The notes under the pieces were generated by a model that was not told the origin of the DNA, did not search any database, and saw only the letters and a list, made by a program, of their open reading frames with translations. This document shows, in pieces, positions 1-9,304 of a stretch of DNA of 64,000 nucleotides. The position numbers were made by a program, and so were the translations under genes. Each line of letters starts with the position of its first letter. The first letter of the stretch is position 1. This DNA is from Sediminibacterium soli (GTDB lineage Bacteria > Bacteroidota > Bacteroidia > Chitinophagales > Chitinophagaceae): positions 372,001-436,000 of the forward strand of contig NZ_JAACJR010000006.1 in assembly GCF_009939225.1 (NCBI RefSeq), written 5' to 3'.

Positions 1-535
1 GGTAAACCGAATAGGTGATGGAACAAAGAAAGACCATGAACGACCCGAAATAGAACTGCGGGTTGGTATCCCCGAGCTTCAGCTCACCAAAATAGGCGAT
101 GCCGATACCCAGGTAGGTGAGCAACAGCGCAGCCAGCTGCGCCCGCTCCAGTTTTGTTTTGAAATAATAGGTATTGATCAGCACCGCGAACGTGGGATAG
201 AGGAAAAGGATCAGTCGTTCAAGACCTGCCGATACATACTGCAGACCGATGAAATCAAACAGGCTGCTGAGGTAGTAGCCGAGAATGCCCATTGCCAGTA
301 CCAGCAGCCAGTCCCGCCGCGTGAGCGCGGCCTGGTTCTCCTTTCTTGCAGCCAGCCCGGCCGCTGCCAGGTAGAAGGGCAGCGAGAAAAGCATACGCAG
401 ACAGAGCAGCGTCAGCGCATCCACCTGTGTATCCCTGAAAGCAAGTTTTACAAAAATGGCCTTGGTGGAAAAGAAGACCGCACCAAGTATGGTGATGAAA
501 AAACCGGTGAGTGTGATTTTTTTACCCATTGGCAT
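1..535 (-). CDS. EamA/DMT-family permease, C-terminal part missing (runs off window)
   Basis: Read on the minus strand this is the N-terminal part of a hydrophobic protein. It starts MPMGKKITLTGFF and continues through several membrane segments, including the stretches GAVFFSTKAIFVKLAF and LGYYLSSLFDFIGLQY that are typical of EamA (drug/metabolite transporter) permeases. The family has ten helices and lies in the inner membrane; substrates cannot be read from sequence. Two in-frame ATGs, at 535 and 529, are possible starts. The gene is cut by the window edge, so only about 178 residues are seen. It is followed on the same strand upstream by dapD but separated by about 120 bp, so an operon is not obvious. 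Confidence 0.8.
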   Translation of the reverse strand, partial: MPMGKKITLTGFFITILGAVFFSTKAIFVKLAFRDTQVDALTLLCLRMLFSLPFYLAAAGLAARKENQAALTRRDWLLVLAMGILGYYLSSLFDFIGLQYVSAGLERLILFLYPTFAVLINTYYFKTKLERAQLAALLLTYLGIGIAYFGELKLGDTNPQFYFGSFMVFLCSITYSVY

Positions 536-659
536 GTTGGAACGCGACCCATTGACATTGCGTATCGCCGGCGCCGGGCGCTCGCGGGAAACGGCAACTG
601 TTACCATTTCCGGATTTCAAAGTAAACCCTTTCCGGAGGAACGAAAACGGTGCAGCCGG

Positions 660-1472
660 TCAGGCGCTTACGTTGAAATCGCGCAGTGCGTCGTTCAGGC
701 TTGTTTTAAGATCGGTGCTTGCCTTGCGCTGACCGATGATCAGTGCGCAGCTGACCTGGTAATCGCCGGCGTTGAATTTTTTGGTATAGCTGCCCGGTAT
801 CACCACGCTTCTTGCAGGAACACGGCCTTTGTATTCAACAGGCTCGCTGCCGCTTACGTCGATGATCTTGGTAGACTGGGTAAGCACCACGTTGGCGCCC
901 AGGACAGCTTCTTTTTCAACGATCACACCTTCCACCACGATACAGCGGCTGCCGATAAAACAGCCGTCTTCCACGATCACCGGACTGGCCTGCAGCGGTT
1001 CCAATACGCCGCCAATGCCCACGCCGCCGCTCAGGTGCACGCCTTTGCCTATCTGTGCGCAGCTGCCAACGGTTGCCCAGGTGTCTACCATAGTGCCTTC
1101 GTCCACAAAAGCGCCGATGTTTACATAGCTGGGCATCAGCACCACGTTCTTTGCCAGATAAGCGCCATAACGTGCCACCGCATGCGGTACGGCCCGTACA
1201 CCCAGTGCCTTATAATTGCTTTTCAGCAGCATTTTATCGTGAAATTCAAAAGGAGGCAGGTCCCAGGTCTGCATTTGCTGAATACCGAAATACAGCAGTA
1301 TGGCCTGCTTCACCCATTCGTTTACCACCCAGCCGTTGTCGGTGGGTGTTGCTGTGCGCAATCGGCCTTTGTCCACCTCTTCTATCACTTCGCGTACGGC
1401 ATCGGCGTATTTGGCGGTTTTCAGCAGTTCTCGGCTATTCCAGGCTTCCTGTATCAGCAGTTGTAAAGACAT
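660..1472 (-). CDS. dapD: 2,3,4,5-tetrahydropyridine-2,6-dicarboxylate N-succinyltransferase
   Basis: DapD transfers a succinyl group from succinyl-CoA to tetrahydrodipicolinate in the succinylase branch of lysine and diaminopimelate synthesis, in the cytoplasm. The product is 270 residues, the usual length. After an alpha-helical N-terminal domain it shows a left-handed beta-helix hexapeptide region (NVVLMPSYVNIGAFVDEGT, VGIGGVLEP, VIVEDGCFIGS) and the ALIIGQRK end typical of the family. The start MSLQLLIQEAW at 1472 is chosen because 15 further upstream residues are not family-like. It is divergent from the tsaC-type gene, with 65 bp between the starts. Confidence 0.95.
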   Translation of the reverse strand: MSLQLLIQEAWNSRELLKTAKYADAVREVIEEVDKGRLRTATPTDNGWVVNEWVKQAILLYFGIQQMQTWDLPPFEFHDKMLLKSNYKALGVRAVPHAVARYGAYLAKNVVLMPSYVNIGAFVDEGTMVDTWATVGSCAQIGKGVHLSGGVGIGGVLEPLQASPVIVEDGCFIGSRCIVVEGVIVEKEAVLGANVVLTQSTKIIDVSGSEPVEYKGRVPARSVVIPGSYTKKFNAGDYQVSCALIIGQRKASTDLKTSLNDALRDFNVSA

Positions 1473-1537
1473 GTTTTGAAATTTTTTGCAAACATACAGT
1501 ATCGTAAGTTGCCACAATCTGTAATTTGCGGCGGTAA

Positions 1538-2110
1538 ATGCAACCTTTCGAAAAAGATATCGAAGCCTGCCTGGAGCAGTTGAACAGGGGCGGACTTATT
1601 TTATACCCCACCGATACCGTGTGGGGTATAGGCTGTGATGCAACCAATGCCGAGGCCGTTGCAAAAATCTACGCGCTGAAAAAAAGGGCCGATTCAAAAG
1701 CGATGATCGTGCTGGTGGCCGATGAGAGGGATATCCTCCGGTACGTGACCCAGCCCGATCTGCAGATATTCGACTACATCAAAGGCGTTAACAAACCCAC
1801 CACCGTTATTTACGAGGGCGCCATTGAACTTGCGGATAACCTGATTGCCGCGGATGGTTCCATCGCCATACGTATCTGCGAGGAGGATTTCTGCAGGCAC
1901 CTGATACGCCGTTTCCGCAAACCGCTGGTGAGCACCTCCGCCAATATCAGCGGTTACCCCTCGCCGCAATGTTTCGATGATATTGAACCCCTTATCCGCG
2001 ATGGGGTGGACTATGTGGTGAACTACCGCCAGGACGACCGCGAGCCGCGCCGGCCCTCGTCTATCGTAAAATGGGAAAAAGATGGGACACTTCAGATCAT
2101 CCGACCCTGA
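1538..2110 (+). CDS. tsaC: L-threonylcarbamoyladenylate synthase (Sua5/YciO/YrdC/YwlC family)
   Basis: This 190-residue YrdC-fold protein is expected to make threonylcarbamoyl-AMP from threonine, bicarbonate and ATP, the first step of t6A37 tRNA modification. Visible family signatures are LYPTDTVWGIGCDA near residue 22, the KKRADSKAM stretch that binds substrate, and STSANISG near 135. It is the short TsaC form without the C-terminal Sua5 domain. The partner TsaD lies about 47 kb away at 48645. A YciO-like paralogue with another role cannot be fully excluded, but the K-R-S-K motif favours the synthase. Confidence 0.85.
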   Translation: MQPFEKDIEACLEQLNRGGLILYPTDTVWGIGCDATNAEAVAKIYALKKRADSKAMIVLVADERDILRYVTQPDLQIFDYIKGVNKPTTVIYEGAIELADNLIAADGSIAIRICEEDFCRHLIRRFRKPLVSTSANISGYPSPQCFDDIEPLIRDGVDYVVNYRQDDREPRRPSSIVKWEKDGTLQIIRP

Positions 2111-2271
2111 CAAACCGCCTGTGCATAACCCGGTGCGAAACTTCCGTTTTTTGTTAATTATTTGATTATCATTTAATTGAGACGGTTATCGCAATTACGG
2201 CATATTAATTGAATCTTACCTGCTTGTAAGAACGAAACCAAATCACCAATTTAACCAAATAATCAAGCACC

Positions 2272-2472
2272 ATGGCAAAAGTTAGCATTGATGTACCAAC
2301 CGAGAAAATGCAATCTTTTCTGCAGGCCATAGTAAACCTCGGTATCGATACGCGTTCTGTATTAACCAAACGCTATCGCAAGGCGGTTGATCAGAAAAGA
2401 CATTTATCACAGTCGCTCAAGAACATGCTGTTCGGCTGGGAGTATTTCAGTAACGAACTGGAGTACGAATAG
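2272..2472 (+). CDS. Conserved small hypothetical protein, 66 residues
   Basis: Encodes a small basic protein beginning MAKVSIDVPTEKMQSF and ending in an acidic tail, with predicted helical character and no signal or membrane segment. I do not recognise a named family. The 160-bp space in front of it is AT-rich and could hold its promoter. It is a free-standing gene between the tsaC-type gene and a glycosyltransferase that has its own promoter-like box. Confidence 0.6.
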   Translation: MAKVSIDVPTEKMQSFLQAIVNLGIDTRSVLTKRYRKAVDQKRHLSQSLKNMLFGWEYFSNELEYE

Positions 2473-2526
2473 GAACGGCAAAGCTGTTTCCGCCTGCCGC
2501 CTTTTTTCCACAAACCCGCTTTCGCT

Positions 2527-2534
2527 TAGTTTTG
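2527..2534 (+). promoter_or_regulatory. TAnnTTTG promoter box of the GT9 gene
   Basis: TAGTTTTG matches the Bacteroidota -7 element and ends only seven bases before the ATG at 2542. By comparison with the SRP RNA and RNase P RNA promoters in this window, where RNA starts five to six bases after the box, the transcript would start at or next to the ATG. Confidence 0.55.
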
Positions 2535-2541
2535 CATCACC

Positions 2542-3561
2542 ATGCAGAAAATACTGGTTGTTCAGACAGCTTTTATAGGTGATGTTGTATTGGCTACCGG
2601 CCTGCTGGAAAAGCTGCATGTTTTTTATCCCGACGCCCATCTCGACATACTGGTCCGCAAAGGCAATGAAGCCCTGTTCAAAGGGCATCCATTTCTGCGG
2701 CAGGCACTGGTATGGAACAAACAAACGGCAAAGTACCGCCATCTCTGGCAGCTGATCCGGAAGATCCAGAGAAACAAATACGACCTGGTGGTCAATGTAC
2801 AGCGTTTTGGTGCCACGGGTCTGCTGACGGCATTATCGGGCGCCAAGCATACCATCGGCTTCGATAAAAATCCTTTCAGTTTTCTTTTCTCGGAGATCGT
2901 TGTGCATGTGGTGGGGGAGGAAGCGAAGACCCTGCACGAGATCGAACGCAATCACCAGCTGATCCGCTCTCTCACCGACGAAATACCCGGCAGGCCCGCA
3001 CTGTATCCGTCACCGGCAGATAAGGAAGCGGTGGCTGCCTGGAAAAAACATCCCTATATCTGCATTGCACCGGCCTCGGTATGGTTTACCAAGCAATTCC
3101 CCGCTGAGCAATGGATCGAATTTATCGGTGCATTACCCGGCAACATCGCGGTATACCTGCTGGGCGCGCCCGGCGATAACGGGTTATGCGAGCAGATACG
3201 TACCAGGGCCATTGCGCTGCGGCCGCAGCAGGCTTCGCCGGTGGTTAACCTGGCGGGCCAGCTCGGGTTTCTTGCTTCCGCTGCTTTGCAGCAGGACGCA
3301 GAGATGAATTATGTGAACGATTCTGCGCCCATGCATTTTGCTTCTTCCGTAAACGCGCCGGTTACGGCGGTGTATTGCTCCACGGTGCCCGCGTTTGGCT
3401 TCGGGCCCTTGTCCCGCAACAGCCATATCGTGGAAACGCCCCAAGTGCTGGCCTGCCGCCCCTGCGGTCTGCATGGACGGAGGGCCTGTCCGCTGGGTCA
3501 TTTTCACTGCGCCACGCATATCCGGACAGAACAATTGCTTGCCACCATGGTAGAGAGATAA
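2542..3561 (+). CDS. Glycosyltransferase family 9 (ADP-heptose:LPS heptosyltransferase-like)
   Basis: A 339-residue GT9 protein, the family of WaaC/WaaF/RfaF heptosyltransferases that build the lipopolysaccharide inner core on the cytoplasmic face of the inner membrane. The N-terminus ([20 protein letters not shown]) and the second Rossmann domain ([19 protein letters not shown]; later [19 protein letters not shown]) are typical. The exact donor sugar is not deducible. The cca gene follows 80 bp downstream with its own promoter box. Confidence 0.85.
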   Translation: MQKILVVQTAFIGDVVLATGLLEKLHVFYPDAHLDILVRKGNEALFKGHPFLRQALVWNKQTAKYRHLWQLIRKIQRNKYDLVVNVQRFGATGLLTALSGAKHTIGFDKNPFSFLFSEIVVHVVGEEAKTLHEIERNHQLIRSLTDEIPGRPALYPSPADKEAVAAWKKHPYICIAPASVWFTKQFPAEQWIEFIGALPGNIAVYLLGAPGDNGLCEQIRTRAIALRPQQASPVVNLAGQLGFLASAALQQDAEMNYVNDSAPMHFASSVNAPVTAVYCSTVPAFGFGPLSRNSHIVETPQVLACRPCGLHGRRACPLGHFHCATHIRTEQLLATMVER

Positions 3562-3627
3562 TAGTAACGGCACTGCAGGCTTCTTGGTGCAGCGGCAATC
3601 TTCAACGGGCAATTGTTCGCCCGCACT

Positions 3628-3635
3628 TACCTTTG
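3628..3635 (+). promoter_or_regulatory. TAnnTTTG promoter box of cca
   Basis: TACCTTTG lies six bases before the ATG at 3642. With the usual spacing this predicts a leaderless or nearly leaderless mRNA, and it supports choosing this ATG over upstream in-frame codons. Confidence 0.55.
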
Positions 3636-3641
3636 CCGTTT

Positions 3642-5060
3642 ATGGAGATCGCATTTACTGCAAAGGAGACTGGCATATTCAGAAAGATCAGCGAGGCCGC
3701 TGCGGGCCTGGGTGTTCCCTGCTACCTGATCGGGGGATTTGTTCGCGACAAGATTATCGGCAGACCCACCAAGGACGCGGATATCGTTTGCCTGGGCGAT
3801 GGCATCGAGCTGGCGCATGCCGTGGCCGCTTTTTTCGATCCCAAACCGCCGGTGGCCTATTTCAAAACATTTGGCACCGCACAGATCAAACTCGGCGATT
3901 TTGAAATTGAATTCGTGGGCGCCCGCAGGGAAAGCTATACGCATACCAGCCGTAAACCCGAAGTGGCGCCGGGTACGCTGGAAGACGACCAGAACCGCCG
4001 CGATTTTACCATTAACGCCCTGGCGGTAAGCCTGGGAAAAGAAGATTTCGGCACGCTGATCGATCCGTTCAACGGGCTGGTGGACATCAGCAATCAACTT
4101 ATCCAGACACCGCTGGAACCTTTACAGACATTCAGCGATGATCCGCTGCGGATGATGCGTGCGATCCGTTTTGCGGGCCAGCTGCAGTTTGCGATCGATG
4201 CAAAAACATTTGCCGCGATAAAGGAAAACGCCCATCGCATCAGGATCGTTTCGCAGGAGCGGATCACGGATGAACTGAACAAGATCATGCTGTGTGAAAA
4301 ACCATCGGTGGGCTGGGACCTGCTGTATAAATCGGGTCTGCTGAAACTGGTCTTCCCGCAGATGGTAGACCTGCAGGGCGCCGAATACGTGGATGGGAAA
4401 GGGCACAAAGACAATTTTTACCATACGCTGCAGGTGCTCGATAAAATGTCGGAGAAAACCGCCGATCTCTGGCTGCGCTGGGCCGCTGTATTGCATGATA
4501 TCGGTAAACCGGCCACCAAGAAATTTGAAGAAGGACATGGCTGGACATTCCACGGGCATGAAGTGGTGGGCGCCAAAATGGTGCCTAAAATATTCACCCG
4601 GCTGAAACTGCCGCTGAACGACAAAATGAAGCTGGTACAGAAATTGGTGCTGTTACACCTGCGGCCGATCAGTCTGACAAAAGAAAACATCACCGACAGC
4701 GCCATCAGAAGGCTTTTATTTGATGCGGGAGAGGATATAGACGCATTGCTGATGCTTTGCAATTCGGATATCACCAGCAAGAACGAACAAAAAGTGAAAC
4801 GGTATCTCCAGAATTTTGAACTGGTACGGCAGCGGTTGCAGGAGGTGGAGGAAAATGACCGCATCCGCAACTGGCAGCCGCCGATCACGGGAGAGCTGAT
4901 CATGCAGAAATTCGGGCTGCCGCCAAGCAAACCGGTGGGTATTATCAAAGACGCGATACGGGAGGCAATACTCGACGGTATTATTCCCAACGAATACGAA
5001 GCGGCCTACGCCTTTATGTTACAGAAGGCATCCGAACTCAACTTGCAGGCAGTGGAATAA
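3642..5060 (+). CDS. cca: CCA-adding tRNA nucleotidyltransferase with HD domain
   Basis: A 472-residue protein that adds or repairs the 3' CCA of tRNAs using CTP and ATP. The nucleotidyltransferase head carries [19 protein letters not shown] near residue 27, with the DxD metal ligands. The [11 protein letters not shown] motif follows near 120 and the RNA-binding segment [16 protein letters not shown] near 165. An HD domain ([10 protein letters not shown], with [10 protein letters not shown]) sits near 285, as is common in Bacteroidota enzymes. The tRNA-Leu gene in this window lacks an encoded CCA, consistent with a need for this activity. The start is set by the promoter box just upstream; the open frame extends 89 codons further 5' without homology. 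Confidence 0.92.
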   Translation: MEIAFTAKETGIFRKISEAAAGLGVPCYLIGGFVRDKIIGRPTKDADIVCLGDGIELAHAVAAFFDPKPPVAYFKTFGTAQIKLGDFEIEFVGARRESYTHTSRKPEVAPGTLEDDQNRRDFTINALAVSLGKEDFGTLIDPFNGLVDISNQLIQTPLEPLQTFSDDPLRMMRAIRFAGQLQFAIDAKTFAAIKENAHRIRIVSQERITDELNKIMLCEKPSVGWDLLYKSGLLKLVFPQMVDLQGAEYVDGKGHKDNFYHTLQVLDKMSEKTADLWLRWAAVLHDIGKPATKKFEEGHGWTFHGHEVVGAKMVPKIFTRLKLPLNDKMKLVQKLVLLHLRPISLTKENITDSAIRRLLFDAGEDIDALLMLCNSDITSKNEQKVKRYLQNFELVRQRLQEVEENDRIRNWQPPITGELIMQKFGLPPSKPVGIIKDAIREAILDGIIPNEYEAAYAFMLQKASELNLQAVE

Positions 5061-5113
5061 ATTGTATTTTAGTAGGCTGATTGTACACTTAAAAACGAAA
5101 AACAAAGAACCGA

Positions 5114-5680
5114 ATGGCGATTTTGAAATTCAGGATTTATCTCGAAGAAGATGATGCAGTTTACAGGGACATTGTAATCAAACATACGCAGTCTTTCCAG
5201 GAACTGCATTTTGCCATATTGAAATCGTACGAATTCGATTCCAAACACAAAGCCACTTTTTACCGCAGTAACGACAACTGGCAGAGAGGCCGGGAGATCA
5301 GCTTTGAAAAATACGAGAGACCGTACGTGGTGGAGCCGCTGATCATGCAGGAGGTGAACATCGGCTCTGAGATACGGGATACCAACCAGAAGTTCATTTA
5401 CGAATACGATTTTGTAAAACACTGGGTGTTCCTGGTAGAGCTGATCAATGTCAGCAAGGAAGAAAACAGTAAGGTCAGCTATCCGGCCACCTCGCGCGTG
5501 GAAGGCATCGGTCCGCAGCAATACGGCACCAAGAGCCTGCTGGGCGATAAGTTTGCCGATATAGAGGAGAAATACGACCTGGCGGAAGCCACCGACGGAT
5601 TTGGCACCGAAGGAGAGGGCGAGGGCGAAAGTTCTTCGGAAGAATCATTCGGGTCAGAAGATACGCAGGAGGATTTCTGA
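5114..5680 (+). CDS. Plasmid pRiA4b ORF-3-like family protein
   Basis: A 188-residue protein resembling the pRiA4b ORF-3 / IS1096 TnpR-like fold. It opens with KFRIYLEEDDAVYRDIVIKH and has a central beta-rich body. The last 30 or so residues are a low-complexity acidic tail of Glu, Gly and Ser. The family's biochemical role is unknown. It is probably cytoplasmic, as no signal peptide is seen. It lies alone between cca and miaA, and the spacer after it is filled by octamer repeats. Confidence 0.7.
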   Translation: MAILKFRIYLEEDDAVYRDIVIKHTQSFQELHFAILKSYEFDSKHKATFYRSNDNWQRGREISFEKYERPYVVEPLIMQEVNIGSEIRDTNQKFIYEYDFVKHWVFLVELINVSKEENSKVSYPATSRVEGIGPQQYGTKSLLGDKFADIEEKYDLAEATDGFGTEGEGEGESSSEESFGSEDTQEDF

Positions 5681-5694
5681 TGCTGCGTGGCCGG

Positions 5695-5814
5695 GTGCAT
5701 GGCTGCATGGCTATACTGTTACGCTGGTAAACGGTTCAACAACGCCATTCTGCAATAAAACCATTCAACAATGCAGCCATTCAGCAATACAGCCATTTAA
5801 CTATTTAACCATCC
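5695..5814. repeat. Octamer-array inverted repeat, CNATNNAR word family
   Basis: The whole spacer between 5695 and 5814 divides into fifteen consecutive 8-bp words. The first five have the form NTNNAYGG (GTGCATGG, CTGCATGG and others). The last ten, from 5735, are AACCATTC, AACAATGC, AGCCATTC, AGCAATAC, AGCCATTT and similar. The two halves are imperfect reverse complements, so a hairpin is possible. The array ends 12 bp before the miaA start. The same word family recurs at 48495-48583 and 50173-50262. Confidence 0.75.
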
Positions 5815-5826
5815 CCACCACTTCCC

Positions 5827-6729
5827 ATGCAGGAACCTACCGTGATTGTCGTTGCCGGACCAACCGCCGTTGGCAAGACGGCATTTGCGATAGCGCTGGC
5901 AAAATATTTTAAGACTGAGATCATCTCTGCCGATTCAAGACAGTGTTACCGTGAAATGAAGATCGGTGTGGCGCGCCCGTCCGAGAATGAACTGGCGGAA
6001 GTGCCGCATCATTTTATCGCTTCGCACAGTGTTACGGAAGACCTGAACGCAGGCAGTTTTGAAAGATATGCGCTGGATATTGCCGCGAAACTTTTTGAAA
6101 AACAGCAAGTGATCGTACTGGTTGGCGGTACGGGTTTGTATATACAGGCATTCTGCGAGGGGATAGACCCGATGCCCGAAGTGCCGGAAGCTGTGAGGCA
6201 GGATGTGATCGAAGGATACCAGACCAAAGGATTGATCTGGTTACAGAAAGAACTGCAGCACAAAGACCCGGTATTCTGGGAAGTGGCCGAACAACAGAAC
6301 CCCCAGCGTTTGATGCGCGCACTGGAAGTGCTCAACGCCACCGGAAGATCGATCATGGAATTCCGTACAAAAAAGAAACAGCAGCGACCGTTCCGCGTGA
6401 TCAGGACGGGATTGGATCTGCCCAAAGAGCAGTTACACGAACGTATCCACCAACGGGTAGACCAGATGATGGCGGACGGTCAGCTGGAAGAAGTGCGCTC
6501 GTTACTGTCTTACCGGGAGCACAATGCGCTGCAGACCGTAGGGTACCGCGAACTCTTTGACTGTATAGACGGAAAATTGACGCCGGAGCAGGCAGTTGAG
6601 AAGATCAAGACCAATACACGTCACTATGCAAAAAGACAGCTTACCTGGTTCAGGAAGGATACGGCATTTGAATGGTTCCTGCCTGAGCTGACCAATGTGC
6701 ACAAAGTTGCTGCGTTGATTGAAAGATGA
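5827..6729 (+). CDS. miaA: tRNA dimethylallyltransferase
   Basis: MiaA transfers dimethylallyl to A37 of tRNAs that read UNN codons. The 300-residue product has the P-loop GPTAVGKT at residues 10-17, the DSRQCYREMKIGVARPS region that binds substrate, the GGTGLY segment near 100, and the C-terminal helical region KTNTRHYAKRQLTWFRKD. Length and motifs are normal. The start is the only ATG near the family N-terminus and follows an octamer repeat by 12 bp, so its promoter, if it has one, must lie within the repeat. Confidence 0.95.
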   Translation: MQEPTVIVVAGPTAVGKTAFAIALAKYFKTEIISADSRQCYREMKIGVARPSENELAEVPHHFIASHSVTEDLNAGSFERYALDIAAKLFEKQQVIVLVGGTGLYIQAFCEGIDPMPEVPEAVRQDVIEGYQTKGLIWLQKELQHKDPVFWEVAEQQNPQRLMRALEVLNATGRSIMEFRTKKKQQRPFRVIRTGLDLPKEQLHERIHQRVDQMMADGQLEEVRSLLSYREHNALQTVGYRELFDCIDGKLTPEQAVEKIKTNTRHYAKRQLTWFRKDTAFEWFLPELTNVHKVAALIER

Positions 6730-6780
6730 ATTGCCACAGATTGGCACAGAGGAGTTCTTTCTGTGATAATCTGTGGCAAT
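6730..6780. terminator. Inverted repeat / probable bidirectional terminator between miaA and a convergent porin gene
   Basis: Arms ATTGCCACAGATT (6730-6742) and AATCTGTGGCAAT (6768-6780) are perfectly complementary, with an inner CACAG/CTGTG pairing, followed by a run of T. The site separates two convergent genes. The words (GCCACAGA, GGCACAGA) resemble another dispersed repeat family. Confidence 0.65.
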
Positions 6781-6799
6781 AATTTTTATCTCTTGGATC

Positions 6800-8335
6800 C
6801 TAAAACTTAAATCCAACCGTCAGCACCAGATTACCTTTAAATCCTTTCTGCTCGGCATAGGTATTGGGTTTATCGTTCAGCCTGTACGCAAACACCACAT
6901 CCTTTGTGAAATTGTGCGCATACCCCAGGTCGATGAAAATGCCATGGTTGCGGTACCCCAGTCCGCCGGTGGCCAGTATGCGGTTGGCGTTCAGTGATTT
7001 ATCTGCATACGGACTTCCATAATACGCACCACCGAGACGGAACATCACCGTATGCCATTTCAGTTCGCCGCCTATGCGGAAATTGATATTGCCTTTATAC
7101 GTGTCTTTGATCGTTTCATTGATCATATCGTAATAATTCCGCAGCGCGTTGTCTCCTTCGTTGTTGCTGGTGGCCGAGAACCGTGCGCCGCGGTAGTTCA
7201 CATATTCCAGGTCGGCGCTGATAAATGCACGCTGCCGGCGGGTATCGCTGATCTCACGGAACACATAACTGGCGCTGACGATCGCTCTCCAGGGAGTGAT
7301 AAGGTTGTATTGTCTTTTGCCTGCGTTACCGCTGTTCAGTGCATCGCTGGTTGCTTTGCGAAGACCGGCATAGCTCTCGGTGTTTGCCGTGATCTCCGCC
7401 TTGATCCTGTCTGTGAAACTCATCAGCTGCGGCGTATGGATGGCAAAACCAACGCGCCAGAATTCCTGGGGTTTATAGATCAGTCCCAGCTTGGCGCCAA
7501 TGCCGATGCCTTTTGACGAAAAACTTTCTTTATACTCGAAAAAAGAGAACTGGTTGTTGGGGTTGCTGGTATAATCTGTTTCGCGGTAGCTGATATCGCG
7601 CCAGTAGCTTACGATGGGAATGGTGAGGCTGCCGCCGATATAGAGCCTATCGTCCATATTGCCTGCCCCGCCGATGGCGATTTCGTGCGATCCGCCGCGT
7701 GTGATCGCATCATAGCGCTGCCGTACACCGGTGGAAATGGGCACCAGGCTCTGGTAACCCATTACCGAACCGCCGGCGCCGCGGATGGTATCGATCAGGT
7801 AAGTGCGGAATGCCAGCGAAGACCCGAAAATATAATTGCTCAGCGCTGCATTGGTATCGGCCCTGTCGCGGGTAAGTTCTTCCAGGTACTGTTCGCTGAA
7901 GGAGCTGAAATTGTTGACGCCGCTGAACTGTACGCGGTTATTGTAACTGGCCAGCTGCATAACCGAAATGGCAAAGGCGCTGCTGGTCCATCTGTTACCG
8001 GTATGGTTTCTTCCGCCGAACACAAAACCCGATGTGCCGTAAGAGAATGCATTTTTTTGATTGGAGGTATCGGTGCCGCGGTAGCCGAATTTATTGCTGT
8101 TGAGCTGGAAGCCGGGACTCAGCACAAATTCCCTGGTCTTGTACAGACCGATGCCCGCAGGGTTTACATGGTTTGCTGTGATCTCGCCGCCAAGTGATCC
8201 CATTACGCCGCCGGTGGCCACATTGCGGGCAGTGCCGTTCTGTGTAAACCAGGCGGTGCGCAGGGCATCTTCGGGCGACTGTGAAAATGCGGTGATGCCA
8301 AGCGCCAGACAGAGGGATAGCAGTATTGTTTTCAT
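6800..8335 (-). CDS. Outer-membrane transport protein, OmpP1/FadL-like beta-barrel
   Basis: A 511-residue secreted protein with a signal peptide (MKTILLSLCLALGITAFSQ). Near the N-terminus comes the pattern TGGVMGSLGGEITANHVNPAG, which resembles the FadL/OmpP1 start in which an N-terminal plug precedes the barrel. Many alternating aromatic/hydrophobic strands follow, and the protein ends in Phe (LTVGFKF) as outer-membrane barrels do. Substrate is unknown; FadL relatives take up hydrophobic compounds. A lipoprotein gene lies 81 bp upstream on the same strand and may be co-transcribed. Confidence 0.75.
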   Translation of the reverse strand: MKTILLSLCLALGITAFSQSPEDALRTAWFTQNGTARNVATGGVMGSLGGEITANHVNPAGIGLYKTREFVLSPGFQLNSNKFGYRGTDTSNQKNAFSYGTSGFVFGGRNHTGNRWTSSAFAISVMQLASYNNRVQFSGVNNFSSFSEQYLEELTRDRADTNAALSNYIFGSSLAFRTYLIDTIRGAGGSVMGYQSLVPISTGVRQRYDAITRGGSHEIAIGGAGNMDDRLYIGGSLTIPIVSYWRDISYRETDYTSNPNNQFSFFEYKESFSSKGIGIGAKLGLIYKPQEFWRVGFAIHTPQLMSFTDRIKAEITANTESYAGLRKATSDALNSGNAGKRQYNLITPWRAIVSASYVFREISDTRRQRAFISADLEYVNYRGARFSATSNNEGDNALRNYYDMINETIKDTYKGNINFRIGGELKWHTVMFRLGGAYYGSPYADKSLNANRILATGGLGYRNHGIFIDLGYAHNFTKDVVFAYRLNDKPNTYAEQKGFKGNLVLTVGFKF

Positions 8336-8416
8336 AACATGGTTTTGGGTATAGGTATGTCACCAGGCCTTACGGCCCGGAAAAATGTGCACGATGGATG
8401 GTTCCGGTAAACTAAA

Positions 8417-9169
8417 TTACCCCCTGCCGCCACGACCTGTGCTGCTGCTCGATCCGCTGCTCTTGAATCCGCCGCTGTTGCCACCGGCGCTGCTGCTGGT
8501 AGAAGGCGTGCTGCTGTTATTTGTTGGCGCAAAGGTTCTTGCTGGCCTGTCGAAGCTGTTGGTGCTACCATTGGGGGAGGTGGTAAACACTTTTTTCAGC
8601 AGGTTGCCAAAGTTATTGTTATTGGTAGCCGAGGGCACGAAATTGCCCGACTTATCGCGGTAACCGTAATTGGAATTGTTATAGGTTTTGTTCTTGTAGG
8701 CCGACAGGTTGCTGCCGGATGTATAACCACCGCCGCCGAATTTGGGCGTACTGTAATTTACCAGGGTATAATACGGGTTGTTCCAGCCATAATAAGCGCC
8801 GCCGCCCCAGTAGGGTCTGCCATAGTAGGAAACACCGATATACAGGCCATTGTTCCAGGTGTTGTAAAGAGAGTAGTTGTTGTAATTGCAGAAATCATAA
8901 CGGCTGTCGTACCAGTAAGCATAATCATCCAGCGAAGACCAGCGGTTGCGGTTGGCTACCTTCATCCTCAGGTAACGGTCGTCCTGGCTGCTGATGTATT
9001 CGTCGTAATCCTCACGGTCCTGTTGCCGGCGCGTCTCTTCCTTCGCTGTCAGTCCTTCCCGGCCGGGTGAATAATAAACATCGTCTGGGGTTTGTCCTGC
9101 CTTGTACGCGGTTGAGCAACCGGAAAAAATTGCCATACCAAGAATAGCGGAGAGTAACAGTTTTTTCAT
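8417..9169 (-). CDS. Tyr/Asn/Gly-rich lipoprotein of unknown function
   Basis: A 250-residue protein with a lipoprotein signal peptide ending at FSGC (residue 18), so it should be lipidated and exported. After a charged segment (residues 35-75) the body is unusually rich in Tyr, Asn, Gly and Trp, and the C-terminus is a Ser/Gly/Thr-rich low-complexity tail ending in GRGGRG. No enzymatic motif is seen. Similar proteins are frequent in Chitinophagaceae, but I cannot name a function. Confidence 0.65.
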   Translation of the reverse strand: MKKLLLSAILGMAIFSGCSTAYKAGQTPDDVYYSPGREGLTAKEETRRQQDREDYDEYISSQDDRYLRMKVANRNRWSSLDDYAYWYDSRYDFCNYNNYSLYNTWNNGLYIGVSYYGRPYWGGGAYYGWNNPYYTLVNYSTPKFGGGGYTSGSNLSAYKNKTYNNSNYGYRDKSGNFVPSATNNNNFGNLLKKVFTTSPNGSTNSFDRPARTFAPTNNSSTPSTSSSAGGNSGGFKSSGSSSSTGRGGRG

Positions 9170-9304
9170 AACAGCCGTATTAAGGTTAGATAATGTGAAG
9201 TTACATACATTTGCGGTCTTGTAACTTCTGGTATTTCCGGAGCAAATGTTCGGCCAACTAACATTTGTGAACCGGTTTATATGTTAAAAATGAGATAAAA
9301 CTTT

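Noticed and set aside
456..1466. Long open frame on the plus strand opposite dapD
   Set aside because: It is antisense to a clear dapD and to the EamA start, has shadow composition (His/Ala-rich) and no homology; rejected as a codon-bias artefact.
8417..9169. Tyr/Asn/Gly-rich lipoprotein as a prion-like or silk-like protein
   Set aside because: Low-complexity composition alone does not support such a claim.
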